A program made the position numbers and the translations under genes. From the NCBI GenBank assembly GCA_030427585.1, contig JAUIBW010000036.1, positions 1 through 55,761 of the forward strand: a DNA stretch of 55,761 nucleotides. Direction: 5' to 3'. The stretch comes from Bacteroidia bacterium. GTDB lineage: Bacteria > Bacteroidota > Bacteroidia > Flavobacteriales > Flavobacteriaceae. The notes below the pieces were generated by a model. That model was not told the DNA's origin. It saw only the letters and a list, made by a program, of their open reading frames with translations, and did not search any database. This document shows, piece after piece, positions 29,014 to 38,137 of this stretch; the stretch's first letter is position 1; each line of letters starts with the position of its first letter.

Positions 29014-30252
29014 ATGAAAGATGTAACACGTTACTTCTACAACCTTTTAGTTTCAAAAGGTATTTCAGAACATACAGCAGAATACTTAAACCTTCTTATT
29101 GGGGTATGTATCCTGGTAGTTGTTCTTTTTGTATTAGATTTTGTAATGAAAAAAGTTATTGTTTCAATCTTTAAAAGCTATGCTTCAAAATCTAAAAACA
29201 CCTTCGATGATTATTTGGTTAAAAATAAAACCTTTGATTACCTGGCACATATAGTACCATTATCACTAACAATATGGATTGTTCCTATGTTATTTATTGC
29301 TTTTCCGACAGCAGAAAAATACCTGGAAACCCTATTTAACATTATGGTTATTGTATTAACGATATGGATTTTAAGAAGTATCCTTAGAACGTTTAGAGAT
29401 TTTTTAAAATCTTTAGACTCCTTTAAAGACAAACCTATTGATAGTTATGTACAGGTGTTTATGATATTTGTATGGTTTATAGGAGCTATTCTGGTATTCT
29501 CATCGATGACAGGAAAATCAATATGGACATTCCTAACAGCACTTGGAGCTATGTCTGCCGTTATTCTCCTAATTTTTAAAGACACTATCCTGGGATTTGT
29601 TGCGAGTATACAGGTAGCAGTAAATGATACTGTTAGAATTGGGGATTGGATCACTATGGAAAAATATGGAGCTGACGGAGATGTGATCGAAATTAACCTT
29701 TCCTCGGTAAAGGTTCAGAATTTTGATAAAACGATCTCGACAATCCCAACATATTACCTTACATCACAGTCATTTAAAAACTGGCGAGGTATGATGAACT
29801 CTGGTGGAAGAAGAATTAAAAGAGCATTGTTGATCAAAACATCAAGTATTTCGTTTTTATCTGAAGATGATCTCAATAAATTAAAAAAAATTGAGCTTAT
29901 TGAAAATTATCTTACTAAAACTCAGCAAGAAATAGACTCTTATAATCAACAATCTAAGATTGATAAAAGTATATTGATGAATGGAAGAAACCTGACTAAC
30001 ATGGGCGTTTTTAGAATGTATGTAGAATTATATTTAGAAAACCACCCATTTATCAATAAGGAAATGACAATCATGAGCCGTCAATTACCACCTTCTGCAC
30101 AAGGAACACCTTTAGAAATATATGCCTTTAGTAATAACAAAGTTTGGAAAAACTACGAACAAATAATGGCAGATATTTTTGATCACTTACTATCTGCTAT
30201 ACCCTATTTTAACCTCGAAGTATTCGAACTAAATTATACTCCTGAAAAATAA
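29014..30252 (+). CDS. MscS family mechanosensitive ion channel
   Basis: A 412-residue inner-membrane channel of the small-conductance mechanosensitive family, which releases solutes on hypo-osmotic shock. Four to five helices occupy residues ~15-190; the pore helix is the Gly/Ala-rich TFLTALGAMSAVILLIFKDT segment. The cytoplasmic beta domain follows with the typical VNDTVRIGDWITMEK and a C-terminal alpha/beta part. The N-terminal region is longer than E. coli MscS, as in the YbdG-like members. A short DUF3817 gene follows after 18 bases and is probably in the same transcript. Confidence 0.9.
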   Translation: MKDVTRYFYNLLVSKGISEHTAEYLNLLIGVCILVVVLFVLDFVMKKVIVSIFKSYASKSKNTFDDYLVKNKTFDYLAHIVPLSLTIWIVPMLFIAFPTAEKYLETLFNIMVIVLTIWILRSILRTFRDFLKSLDSFKDKPIDSYVQVFMIFVWFIGAILVFSSMTGKSIWTFLTALGAMSAVILLIFKDTILGFVASIQVAVNDTVRIGDWITMEKYGADGDVIEINLSSVKVQNFDKTISTIPTYYLTSQSFKNWRGMMNSGGRRIKRALLIKTSSISFLSEDDLNKLKKIELIENYLTKTQQEIDSYNQQSKIDKSILMNGRNLTNMGVFRMYVELYLENHPFINKEMTIMSRQLPPSAQGTPLEIYAFSNNKVWKNYEQIMADIFDHLLSAIPYFNLEVFELNYTPEK

Positions 30253-30270
30253 CGTAACACCAATAATTTT

Positions 30271-30546
30271 ATGATTACAAGTTTTAGACTAATCAGCTAT
30301 TTAGAAGGCATTTCGTACTTACTTATCCTTTTTATAACCATGCCCTTAAAATATATGTTTGAATCTCCAGAACCTAACAAAATAATAGGAATGGCCCATG
30401 GGTTTCTTTTTCTAATTTATATTGTATTTGCTTTTCTTGTGAAACCAGAAAAACAATGGAATAACAAAACACTAATGATTGTTTTAGTTTGCTCTATTAT
30501 CCCTTTTGGAACTTTTTGGATGGACCGAAAATACCTGGTAAAGTAA
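30271..30546 (+). CDS. DUF3817 small membrane protein
   Basis: A 91-residue membrane protein with three helices (residues ~8-28, ~40-60, ~68-85) and the DUF3817 signatures YLEGISYLLILFITMPLKY and MAHGFLFLIYIV. Its function is not known. It follows the MscS gene closely. The stop codon is followed directly by the 42-base tandem repeat array. Confidence 0.85.
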   Translation: MITSFRLISYLEGISYLLILFITMPLKYMFESPEPNKIIGMAHGFLFLIYIVFAFLVKPEKQWNNKTLMIVLVCSIIPFGTFWMDRKYLVK

Positions 30547-30584
30547 AATATTCTTCTGCAAAACAACCAAACGCTATAGAAGAA

Positions 30585-30971
30585 CAACCAAATATTGTGG
30601 AAATACTACTGTAAGTTGTAAAAGAGCAACCAAACATTGTGGAAATACTACTGTAAATTGTGGAAGAGCAACCAAACATTGTAGAAATACTACTGTAAGT
30701 TGTGAAAGAGCAACTAAACATTGTGGAAATACTACTGTAAATTGTGGAAGAGCAACTAAACATTGTGGAAATACTACTGTAAGTTGTGAAAGAGTAACCA
30801 AATATTGTGGAAATACTACTGTAAGTTGTGAAAGAGCAACTAAACATTGTAGAAATACTACTGTAAGTCGTTAAAGAGCAACTAAACATTGTGGAAATAC
30901 TACTGTAAATTGTGAAAGAGCAACCAAACATTGTAGAAATACTACTGTGAACTGCCGAAGAGTAACCAAAT
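30585..30971. repeat. 42-bp tandem repeat array, nine full units
   Basis: Units start at 30585, 30627, 30669, 30711, 30753, 30795, 30837, 30879 and 30921, with a decayed tenth at 30963, a constant 42-base period without spacers. A typical unit begins CAACCAAACATTGTGGAAAT and ends ACTACTGTAAGTTGTGAAAGAG. Two subtypes (AAGTTGTGAAAGAG and AAATTGTGGAAGAG) partly alternate, which suggests growth by 84-base dimers. Because 42 is a multiple of three, long frames run through it on the minus strand (repeat of 14 residues), but they lack a plausible start region and codon use. It lies between convergent genes. Confidence 0.95.
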
Positions 30972-30996
30972 TTTACGAAGGAAAATGCCTCGTTGT

Positions 30997-33042
30997 TTAC
31001 TCTGGATACTCTATTCTAAGATGGTAAATATTGGTTAATTTACGTTTAAAGACTTTTTTGATCTGTTGTATTTCTTTAAAAGTAATATTGGCATTCAGAA
31101 ACTGGTTATCTTCCATTTGTTTACTTACTATTTTTTCTACAAAAGAATCGATTAAACTACTTGTAGGGTTTTTAAGACTTTTTGAAGCAGCCTCTACACT
31201 ATCGCTCATCATCAAAATAGCGGTTTCTTTAGAAAATGGTTTCGGGCCGGGATACCTAAAATCTTCAATATTTACGTTTTCATTAATTTCTTTTTCTTTA
31301 CTATAAAAATAATAAACTGTACTTGTCCCATGGTGAGTTCTAATAAAATCGATAACGCGATCTGGTAAGTTATTTTTTTTGGCAATCTCTATCCCCCTTA
31401 TGACATGGTTAATAATAATTTTGGCACTCTCTTTTGGGGATAACACATCATGTGCATTACCAGAGGCTGATTGATTTTCGGTAAAATATGTAGGGTTAGC
31501 CATCTTACCAATATCATGATATAGTGCTCCTACCCTCACCAGCATAGCATTAGCCCCTATTTCATTAGCGGCAGCCTCTGCAATATTAGCTACATTAAGT
31601 GAATGATGAAATGTTCCTGGTGCTTTATTAGACAGCTCTTTAAGTAAAATCGAATTGGTATCACTAAGCTCTAATAATGAAACATCAGAAATCAATCCAA
31701 AAACCTTTTCATAAGCATAGATTAACGGGTGCACTATAAGGGTTGCAAACCCACTTATAACAAACAACCCAACCGTAACCCAGTCGATATTGCTTATACT
31801 TCCTTCATGAATAATATGAAAAGCAATGTATGCCAGGATATAAATTATGGTAATCTGGCCTACAGAAATAAACAAATTAGCCCTCTTAAAAGATTCTGAA
31901 ATTGTTAATATCGTTACAATTCCTGCAATAATCTGTAAAAAGGTATACTCATAACTATTAGGAACAACAAACCCCAATATGAGTACCGTAATTACATGAG
32001 TAAACAATCCTAATCTGGAATCAAAAAATGCTTTAAGGACCAAAGGAAGAATACATAGTGGAACGACATAAATATAATCTGATCTATATTTAACCACCAA
32101 AGTAGTTATCAATACTAGAAAAAGAACATTAAAGAAAATAAAAGTTACCTGAGTATTGTTTTCATATATATCTGCTCTATATTTTTTAATAAATAATAAA
32201 AGCATCATAAGTGCTAATGAAACCAATAGACAATATCCTAATACAATCCAATAGAAGTTTTTATCGCTCCATACCTGGGATTCATATTCTGTTTTTAACG
32301 AATTTAATATTTGTAATTTATCTCCTTCTACTACTTCTCCTTTAGCTATAATCCTACTCCCCCTAGATACTCCTCCTCTTGTTGTCAAGACTTTCTCTAA
32401 TTCAATTTCTAAAGCACTCTCTGTTAGTCTTTTGTTTAATCTTACATTGGGCTTTACCAAGTCATAAAACAAAGCCACATAATCACTTTTAAACTTCGTA
32501 TATTCACTCTTATCAATACGGGAATTAATAGTTTTAGTTAAGACATCAGAAGTTAAAATCTGACCATAGGTTATTGCTTCTGCTGTGTTTCCTTTATTTA
32601 AAAAAATTTGCCTATCATTTTGGTAAGAATATTTTTCTTGCAAAACTCCATATCTATATATATCATTTAGCAATATTCTGCCAAAAAGTTTTGCCTGGTT
32701 CCTGCTACTACTTTGGTCAAGTACTTTTAAATAATTAGAAAATGCAGTATCATAAGATTCTTTGGCAGCATTAGCAATTATAGTATCATATTCAAAATAA
32801 GGGATTACATTATCTGTAATTCGTTTTTTCTCTTCTTCAATTTCTGCTTCGGTTTTTGCAATTGCAAAATCAAAAGGAGCATATAAATTTTCATATTGCC
32901 AGGGTTTACCTTTTGTAAATTCATATTTAAATATCCCTCCTTTCGGAAATAAATATACAATTAGTGCTGTGGTAGATATAAAAAGAAAAATCCTATATAT
33001 TGAGGATTGTTTTTTATATAATTTGTTTAAAAAACTTTTCAT
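30997..33042 (-). CDS. 7TM-HD family phosphohydrolase (PgpH-type c-di-AMP phosphodiesterase)
   Basis: A 681-residue membrane enzyme. After a first helix (~20-35) comes a large extracytoplasmic 7TMR-HDED region (~40-265), then seven helices (~270-455), then the cytoplasmic HD domain (~470-680) with FHHSLNVANIAEAAA, the metal site ALYHDIGKM and later IRTHHGTSTVYYFY. Listeria PgpH, of the same architecture, hydrolyses cyclic di-AMP, a messenger of osmotic and cell-wall state; this function is inferred by family. Its neighbour across the repeat array is an MscS channel, also linked to osmotic balance. It is transcribed alone. Confidence 0.9.
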   Translation of the reverse strand: MKSFLNKLYKKQSSIYRIFLFISTTALIVYLFPKGGIFKYEFTKGKPWQYENLYAPFDFAIAKTEAEIEEEKKRITDNVIPYFEYDTIIANAAKESYDTAFSNYLKVLDQSSSRNQAKLFGRILLNDIYRYGVLQEKYSYQNDRQIFLNKGNTAEAITYGQILTSDVLTKTINSRIDKSEYTKFKSDYVALFYDLVKPNVRLNKRLTESALEIELEKVLTTRGGVSRGSRIIAKGEVVEGDKLQILNSLKTEYESQVWSDKNFYWIVLGYCLLVSLALMMLLLFIKKYRADIYENNTQVTFIFFNVLFLVLITTLVVKYRSDYIYVVPLCILPLVLKAFFDSRLGLFTHVITVLILGFVVPNSYEYTFLQIIAGIVTILTISESFKRANLFISVGQITIIYILAYIAFHIIHEGSISNIDWVTVGLFVISGFATLIVHPLIYAYEKVFGLISDVSLLELSDTNSILLKELSNKAPGTFHHSLNVANIAEAAANEIGANAMLVRVGALYHDIGKMANPTYFTENQSASGNAHDVLSPKESAKIIINHVIRGIEIAKKNNLPDRVIDFIRTHHGTSTVYYFYSKEKEINENVNIEDFRYPGPKPFSKETAILMMSDSVEAASKSLKNPTSSLIDSFVEKIVSKQMEDNQFLNANITFKEIQQIKKVFKRKLTNIYHLRIEYPE

Positions 33043-33054
33043 GATTCTGTTTTT

Positions 33055-33084
33055 TTTTAATCAATCGTAATTCACTGATTAAAA
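33055..33084. repeat. Inverted repeat upstream of the 7TM-HD gene
   Basis: TTTTTAATCA and TGATTAAAAA form a 10-base inverted repeat around a 12-base loop, 13 bases before the start of the 7TM-HD gene. It may be an operator or a 5'-leader hairpin; no function is assigned. Confidence 0.35.
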
Positions 33085-33332
33085 ATTCAATAGTACTTGT
33101 AATGTTTTTTTAGCATTGTTTGTCTATCAAGCATTTTTAATCCATAATTCATAAAACCCAATAACTAAATTTTATTTATATGTACCACAAGTAGTATTAT
33201 ATAAATTACTCAAAAGTAATAAAAAATAAGTCAGTACCTCATTATAACTCTTGTTAGTAACTTCACTATGCATATCCTTCAAAAATCACTAAATTCGCAA
33301 AAAACAATACGCACATTTTTAAAACATAAATA

Positions 33333-34511
33333 ATGAGTAAAGAAGTAGTAATCGTATCTGCAGTACGCACACCAATAGGAAGTTTTATGGGAAGTTTATC
33401 TACTATTCCGGCTACTCAATTGGGAGCCACTGCAATTAAAGGTGCATTAGATAAAATAAATTTGGATCCTTCATTGGTTCAGGAAGTATATATGGGTAAT
33501 GCTGTTCAGGCCGGAAATGGGCAAGCTCCTGCCAGACAAGCTGCCTTAGGAGCTGGTATTAGTGATACTGTTCCTTGTACGACTGTAAATAAAGTATGTT
33601 CGAGTGGTATGAAAGCTGTTATGCATGCCGCACAAACCATTGCTTTGGGTGATGCAGATATTGTAGTTGCCGGAGGAATGGAAAACATGAGCTTAATACC
33701 CCACTATGTACGATTAAGAGCAGGACATAAATTTGGACCTCAGACGATGGATGATGGTATGCAAAAAGATGGATTAGTAGATGCTTATGATCATAATGCG
33801 ATGGGAGTTTGTGCAGATCTTTGTGCTACAGAGCATAATTTTAGCAGAGAAGATCAGGATGCTTTTGCTATTCAATCTTACGAACGTTCTGCAAAAGCTT
33901 GGGCAGATGGTAAATTTGATAATGAAGTAGTGCCTGTAGCAGTACCACAACGTCGTGGAGAACCTGTTATGATTACAGAAGACGAAGAGTATAAAAACGT
34001 AAAAATGGAAAAGATTCCTACTTTACGCCCTGCGTTTTCTAAAGAAGGAACAGTTACTGCTGCAAATGCTTCTACAATTAATGATGGTGCAGGAGCTGTT
34101 GTTGTTATGAGTGCCGAAAAAGCTAAAGAACTTGGATTAGAACCTCTTGTAAGAATAAAAAGTTATGCAGATGCTGCACAAGAGCCAAAATGGTTCACTA
34201 CTGCTCCTGCAAAAGCATTACCAAAAGCAATAGAAAAAGCAGGAATCTCTCTTGATGATGTAGATTTTTTCGAGTTTAACGAAGCTTTCTCTGTTGTTGG
34301 ATTAGCAAATCAAAAAATTCTGGGACTTAATGACACCAATACCAATGTAAATGGTGGTGCTGTTTCATTAGGGCATCCACTAGGATGTTCTGGAGTACGA
34401 ATATTAATTACCTTAATCAACGTATTAGAACAAAACAATGCCAAGATCGGTGCTGCAGCCATCTGTAATGGTGGTGGTGGTGCATCGGCTATGGTAATCG
34501 AAAGAGTATAA
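33333..34511 (+). CDS. Acetyl-CoA C-acetyltransferase (thiolase)
   Basis: A 392-residue thiolase joining or cleaving acetoacetyl-CoA. The acylated cysteine is Cys89 (NKVCSSGMKA), with His348 (GHPLGCSG) and the second catalytic Cys378 (AICNGGGGAS). The NEAFSVVG motif lies near residue 316. The length and motifs fit the biosynthetic or general acetyl-CoA acetyltransferase family (AtoB/PhaA type). The gene is alone with its own terminator. No other fatty-acid or polyhydroxybutyrate gene is next to it, so direction of use is open. Confidence 0.94.
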   Translation: MSKEVVIVSAVRTPIGSFMGSLSTIPATQLGATAIKGALDKINLDPSLVQEVYMGNAVQAGNGQAPARQAALGAGISDTVPCTTVNKVCSSGMKAVMHAAQTIALGDADIVVAGGMENMSLIPHYVRLRAGHKFGPQTMDDGMQKDGLVDAYDHNAMGVCADLCATEHNFSREDQDAFAIQSYERSAKAWADGKFDNEVVPVAVPQRRGEPVMITEDEEYKNVKMEKIPTLRPAFSKEGTVTAANASTINDGAGAVVVMSAEKAKELGLEPLVRIKSYADAAQEPKWFTTAPAKALPKAIEKAGISLDDVDFFEFNEAFSVVGLANQKILGLNDTNTNVNGGAVSLGHPLGCSGVRILITLINVLEQNNAKIGAAAICNGGGGASAMVIERV

Positions 34512-34520
34512 TTGTACATT

Positions 34521-34570
34521 AGAAAATCGAAGCTAAGGATCGAAAACTACTCCCTTAGCTTCAATTTTCT
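34521..34570 (+). terminator. Terminator of the thiolase gene
   Basis: GAAGCTAAGG pairs with CCTTAGCTTC, extended by AGAAAAT/ATTTTCT on the outside. Confidence 0.75.
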
Positions 34571-34631
34571 GAATTTCAATCTAATCATATAATAATCTGA
34601 CGTTTATTCGTCTTTTTCCTATAAAAAATTC

Positions 34632-35381
34632 ATGCAATACGGTATTTGTAATTTAAGTATTGTTCCTCTACGTTTTGAACCTCAAGATCCTAGTGAAATG
34701 GTTACCCAAGTATTATATGGAGAACATTTTAAAGTGCTAGAAAAACGTAAAAAATGGAGTAAAATTCGTTTAGCTTTTGATCATTATGAAGGCTGGATTG
34801 ATAACAAACAATATATAGAAATCACCGAAGAAGAGTATATCAAATTTGATAAACTACCTTTTTGCATGGTAGGAGATATGGTCGAATTTGTAAACTGTGA
34901 TGAGAACCAACTTATGCCTATCCTTCTTGGATCTTCTCTAAAAGCATTAGACTTTTTTAAACATCACTACGAAGGGACCAGAATTACAGAAAAACAACCT
35001 AAAGGAAATATCGTAAATACCGCTTTTCTATTTCTTAATGCACCATACCTATGGGGAGGAAAAACAAATTTTGGTATCGACTGCAGTGGATTTTCTCAAA
35101 TGGTATATAAACTTAATGGATATAAATTATTACGAGATGCATCTCAACAAGCAACACAAGGAGATCCTCTAAGTTTTATAGAAGAAAGTGAACCTGGAGA
35201 TCTTGCATTTTTTGATAATGAAGAAGGTGCAATTACCCATGTAGGTATTATAATGAAAGATAATTACATCATTCATGCACATGGTAAAGTACGTATAGAT
35301 CGTATCGATCACACCGGGATTTATAATGCCGAGAAACGTAAGCACACTCATAAATTAAGAGTAATCAAACGAATTATCTAG
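34632..35381 (+). CDS. C40 (NlpC/P60) cysteine peptidase with SH3 domain
   Basis: A 249-residue protein: a bacterial SH3-like domain (~1-65), a linker, then the NlpC/P60 catalytic domain (~120-249). Catalytic residues are Cys151 (GIDCSGF), His203 (ITHVGII) and a third His in IIHAHGK (~215-217). There is no signal peptide, so it is likely cytoplasmic, as in the YkfC type that cleaves the gamma-D-Glu-diaminoacid bond of muropeptides for recycling. A terminator-like hairpin follows the gene. Confidence 0.9.
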   Translation: MQYGICNLSIVPLRFEPQDPSEMVTQVLYGEHFKVLEKRKKWSKIRLAFDHYEGWIDNKQYIEITEEEYIKFDKLPFCMVGDMVEFVNCDENQLMPILLGSSLKALDFFKHHYEGTRITEKQPKGNIVNTAFLFLNAPYLWGGKTNFGIDCSGFSQMVYKLNGYKLLRDASQQATQGDPLSFIEESEPGDLAFFDNEEGAITHVGIIMKDNYIIHAHGKVRIDRIDHTGIYNAEKRKHTHKLRVIKRII

Positions 35382-35384
35382 TTA

Positions 35385-35417
35385 AAAACCAAAATGATAT
35401 ATTCACTTTGGTCTTTT
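35385..35417 (+). terminator. Terminator of the NlpC/P60 gene
   Basis: ACCAAAATGA pairs with TCACTTTGGT with one mismatch, followed by CTTTT. Confidence 0.6.
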
Positions 35418-35546
35418 ATACTTATTAATTAATCATTTCGATCACAATTTTTATTTTCTCAGCTCCCAGAATTTGGTAATTGTAAATGTTGTGATGATCT
35501 TATATAGATATTTAAAAAATTAGTGTTCAATTAATTCAGTATCAAA

Positions 35547-36074
35547 ATGGGATTACCTGAAGTTCTAATCAAACCAGTACAGCCAAGAGATAACCATAAG
35601 TTATTAGCTATCGGACGCAAAACCTTTTATGAAGCCTTTGGTCCTCCTCATAACATAGAAGAGAATATTAATAAGTACCTTAATGAAAACTTCACTTTGG
35701 AGAACATTATAAGGGAGCTACATAACCCAAACTCTAAGTTTTACTTTGCGTGGATAAATAATCAAATAGCTGGATATATCAAAATAAATTTTGGTGATGC
35801 GCAGACAGAACCTGTAGAAGGTAATACTCTAGAAATAGAACGAATATATGTCGTAAAGGAGCAACAAGGGAAAAAAATTGGGCAATTGCTATTTCAAAAA
35901 ATCTTACAGATAGCTAAAGAAAAATCTACAGAGTTTATCTGGTTAGGTGTCTGGGAGAAAAACCCAGGAGCTATCAAGTTTTACAAAAGAAATGGCTTTA
36001 AAGTCTTTGATACCCACAAATTTATGCTAGGAACAGATCTTCAAACAGATATAATGATGAAACTCATTTTATAA
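35547..36074 (+). CDS. GNAT family N-acetyltransferase
   Basis: A 175-residue acetyltransferase. The acetyl-CoA site is IYVVKEQQGKKIGQLLF (Q-x-x-G-x-K/I-G), and the fold ends with GAIKFYKRNGFKVF followed by a TDIMMKLIL end strand. It resembles the spermidine/diamine or general small-molecule branch (the pattern with EIERIYV and WLGVWEKNPGA is seen in PaiA-like proteins), but the substrate is unproven. It precedes the TetR gene with a 71-base gap; the TetR operator in this gap probably does not control it. Confidence 0.85.
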   Translation: MGLPEVLIKPVQPRDNHKLLAIGRKTFYEAFGPPHNIEENINKYLNENFTLENIIRELHNPNSKFYFAWINNQIAGYIKINFGDAQTEPVEGNTLEIERIYVVKEQQGKKIGQLLFQKILQIAKEKSTEFIWLGVWEKNPGAIKFYKRNGFKVFDTHKFMLGTDLQTDIMMKLIL

Positions 36075-36121
36075 ACTTTATGATTTTTGTAACAGTACAC
36101 TTTACCAATTTTAATTATTTT

Positions 36122-36137
36122 TGAAACGATCATTTCA
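36122..36137. promoter_or_regulatory. TetR operator, autoregulatory copy
   Basis: TGAAACGATCATTTCA is a palindrome (TGAAA-N6-TTTCA) ending 8 bases before the TetR start codon. The same TGAAACGAT half-site recurs before the first SDR gene. Confidence 0.65.
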
Positions 36138-36145
36138 TTTATAAT

Positions 36146-36727
36146 ATGCCAAAAGTAGAAACGTTTAATAGAAACACAGTTTTGCAAAAAGCTACCGAAG
36201 TATTTCATAAAAAAGGATACAATGGCACTTCTATGCAAGATTTGGTAGATGCTACTGATTTAAACCGATCGAGTATTTATAACTCGTTCGGAAGTAAATT
36301 AAATATGTTTCTTGAAGTTCTTTCGCATTATCAGTCCATATATGGAAACAATTTTAGCCAAAAGTTAGCACAATCTTATAATGCAACAGAGGCCATTGAA
36401 GCAATTTTTGATTTATATATCCACGAAATTATTAATGATAATGATCGTAAAGGTTGTCTAGTTATTAATTGTAAATCAGAAATGACCAACCAGGAGCCTT
36501 TGATTAAATCCTTTATGGAAAAAAATCAAGATAGAATGATTGCAATGCTCGAAGATATTGTGACCAAAGGGCAAATGGAAAAGATATTTAACCAGAATCA
36601 GGCAGCTAGCCAATATGCATTATACTTGTTCTCGTCTATACAAGGACTTAGGATGACAGGAATATTAAATAAAAATGAAAATGATTTAAGGAATCTCACT
36701 CGTACTGTACTCAAAGTACTATACTAA
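36146..36727 (+). CDS. TetR family transcriptional regulator
   Basis: A 193-residue repressor. The N-terminal helix-turn-helix (~10-55) shows ATEVFHKKGYNGTSMQDLVD and NRSSIYNSFGSK; the rest is the helical ligand-binding and dimer domain. A palindrome just before its start and a closely similar one before the next gene strongly suggest that it represses itself and the SDR genes downstream. The inducer is unknown but is probably a substrate of the SDR enzymes. Confidence 0.92.
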   Translation: MPKVETFNRNTVLQKATEVFHKKGYNGTSMQDLVDATDLNRSSIYNSFGSKLNMFLEVLSHYQSIYGNNFSQKLAQSYNATEAIEAIFDLYIHEIINDNDRKGCLVINCKSEMTNQEPLIKSFMEKNQDRMIAMLEDIVTKGQMEKIFNQNQAASQYALYLFSSIQGLRMTGILNKNENDLRNLTRTVLKVLY

Positions 36728-36743
36728 TTTTTTTTTAATCTAT

Positions 36744-36763
36744 TTTGAAACGATTGTTTCAAA
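36744..36763. promoter_or_regulatory. TetR operator before the first SDR gene
   Basis: TTTGAAACGATTGTTTCAAA, two perfect 8-base arms around GATT, ends 29 bases before the SDR start codon. It shares the TGAAACGAT half-site with the operator before the TetR gene. Confidence 0.7.
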
Positions 36764-36792
36764 TAAACTATTTATAAATACAAAATAATACA

Positions 36793-37542
36793 ATGAAAAA
36801 GTTACAAAACAAAGTTGCAGTTATTACAGGGGCCAACAGCGGAATAGGATTGGCAACAGCAAAACTATATTTACAGGAAGGAGCCAAAGTGGTGCTTTCG
36901 GGAAGGCGTCAAGAGGCGCTGGATGAAGCTGCAAAAGCACTTGAAGGTGATTTTATTACCGTAAAAGCAGATGTAGCAAAAGCAGAAGATAACAAAAGAC
37001 TAATTGAGGAAGCAACCACTAAATACGGAAAAATTGATGTGTTATTTCTAAATGCTGGCATTGCCCCAGTAGCACCTGCACATGAAATAACAGAAGAGCA
37101 TTACGATACTTTATTTAACACAAATGTAAAAGGACCAATATTAACAACTAAAGAAGCGTTACCTCATATCAATGATGGTGGAACTATATTATTTACAAAT
37201 TCTATTGTTTCTCAAAAAGGGTTTGATGGATTAGGTGTCTATTCTGCAACCAAAGGGGCATTACGAGCTTACCAACGTGTTTTAACCTCTGAAGTAAAGT
37301 CTAGAGGTATTCGTGTTAATTCTATTGCACCAGGACCTATCGAAACACCTCTTTATGATAAAATGGGATTACCAGAAGACGTTGTAAAAGAAATGGGTAA
37401 CGGTTTTGCTCAACAAGTACCATTAGGCCGTTTCGGAACCTCTGAAGAAGTTGCTAAATCAGCTTTATTTCTAGCTTCAGAAGATGCATCTTTTATTAAT
37501 GGTGTAGATTTAGAAATTGATGGTGGACTAAGTCAAATATAA
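36793..37542 (+). CDS. SDR family oxidoreductase (copy 1)
   Basis: A 249-residue classical short-chain dehydrogenase/reductase. The cofactor loop is TGANSGIG (residues 12-19), with SGRR just after the second strand, a hint of NADPH preference. NAG is at 87-89; the catalytic residues are Ser137, Tyr150 and Lys154 (YSATKGA). It lies under the TetR-type palindrome and has its own terminator. Its near twin is 600 bases downstream. The substrate is unknown. Confidence 0.92.
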   Translation: MKKLQNKVAVITGANSGIGLATAKLYLQEGAKVVLSGRRQEALDEAAKALEGDFITVKADVAKAEDNKRLIEEATTKYGKIDVLFLNAGIAPVAPAHEITEEHYDTLFNTNVKGPILTTKEALPHINDGGTILFTNSIVSQKGFDGLGVYSATKGALRAYQRVLTSEVKSRGIRVNSIAPGPIETPLYDKMGLPEDVVKEMGNGFAQQVPLGRFGTSEEVAKSALFLASEDASFINGVDLEIDGGLSQI

Positions 37543-37556
37543 AAATACTTCCCAGT

Positions 37557-37591
37557 AAAAAAGGCTGATTTCTATCAAAATCAGCCTTTTT
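37557..37591 (+). terminator. Terminator of the first SDR gene
   Basis: AAAAAGGCTGATTT pairs with AAATCAGCCTTTTT around a six-base loop. Confidence 0.88.
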
Positions 37592-37741
37592 GAACTTATC
37601 ACATTATTTTTTTGCATAAAACACTGATTATTTGTATATTACTAACTTAAAAACCAATTTGATATATAAAAAAATATTAATTTTTTTACGTAATTTCCAG
37701 ACAAATCCCATCTGGTATATACTTCTTAAAATTACTATACT

Positions 37742-38053
37742 ATGGGAGAAAAAAATGATACTCACAAATGGTCCTATCTAACAGAATTATATGGAAATTT
37801 CTTCAAAAAAATAATATCTATTAATACAAATAGATATAGCTATATATATCATAAAGCAATAATACTTCAGAATAACAAGCTAACCTCAGATATATTTCTT
37901 TTGGGATATTGTTTATTCTTCAATTCTAAAAATTTCTTAGCACATACACATAATTCTAATACTATACATCATGTATTTCACTACAATGATGATTTCTACC
38001 TCATATTCGATAAAAATAATTTTAGTTCTACTTCCCCAGTAGAAACCCTATAA
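37742..38053 (+). CDS. Doubtful hypothetical protein between the SDR copies
   Basis: A 103-residue frame rich in Asn, Tyr, Phe and His without recognisable domain, signal peptide or membrane helix. It fills part of the ~590-base gap between the duplicated SDR genes; otherwise the gap holds only a terminator and the remains of an operator. The ATG start is in a plausible place, but no ribosome-binding or promoter evidence supports it. It may be a chance frame or the relic of a gene captured by the duplication. Confidence 0.3.
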   Translation: MGEKNDTHKWSYLTELYGNFFKKIISINTNRYSYIYHKAIILQNNKLTSDIFLLGYCLFFNSKNFLAHTHNSNTIHHVFHYNDDFYLIFDKNNFSSTSPVETL

Positions 38054-38098
38054 GGGAGTTATCGGATTGTCATATGTATCGTTAACATATTTATAATA

Positions 38099-38110
38099 AT
38101 TGTCTCAAGT
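38099..38110. promoter_or_regulatory. Degraded half-operator before the second SDR gene
   Basis: ATTGTCTCAAGT matches 10 of 12 bases of the right arm of the operator at 36744-36763 (ATTGTTTCAAAT). The left arm has decayed. This copy may bind the TetR protein weakly or not at all. Confidence 0.4.
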
Positions 38111-38137
38111 AAAATTTATTAACAAAAAACAATTAGA

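Noticed and set aside
30497..30931. 144-residue minus-strand frame with a 14-residue repeat
   Set aside because: It arises from the 42-base repeat, which stays open because 42 is divisible by three. It also runs into the DUF3817 gene, and the codon use is not protein-like.
30585..30971. CRISPR-like array
   Set aside because: The repeats follow each other without spacers, and no cas gene is present.
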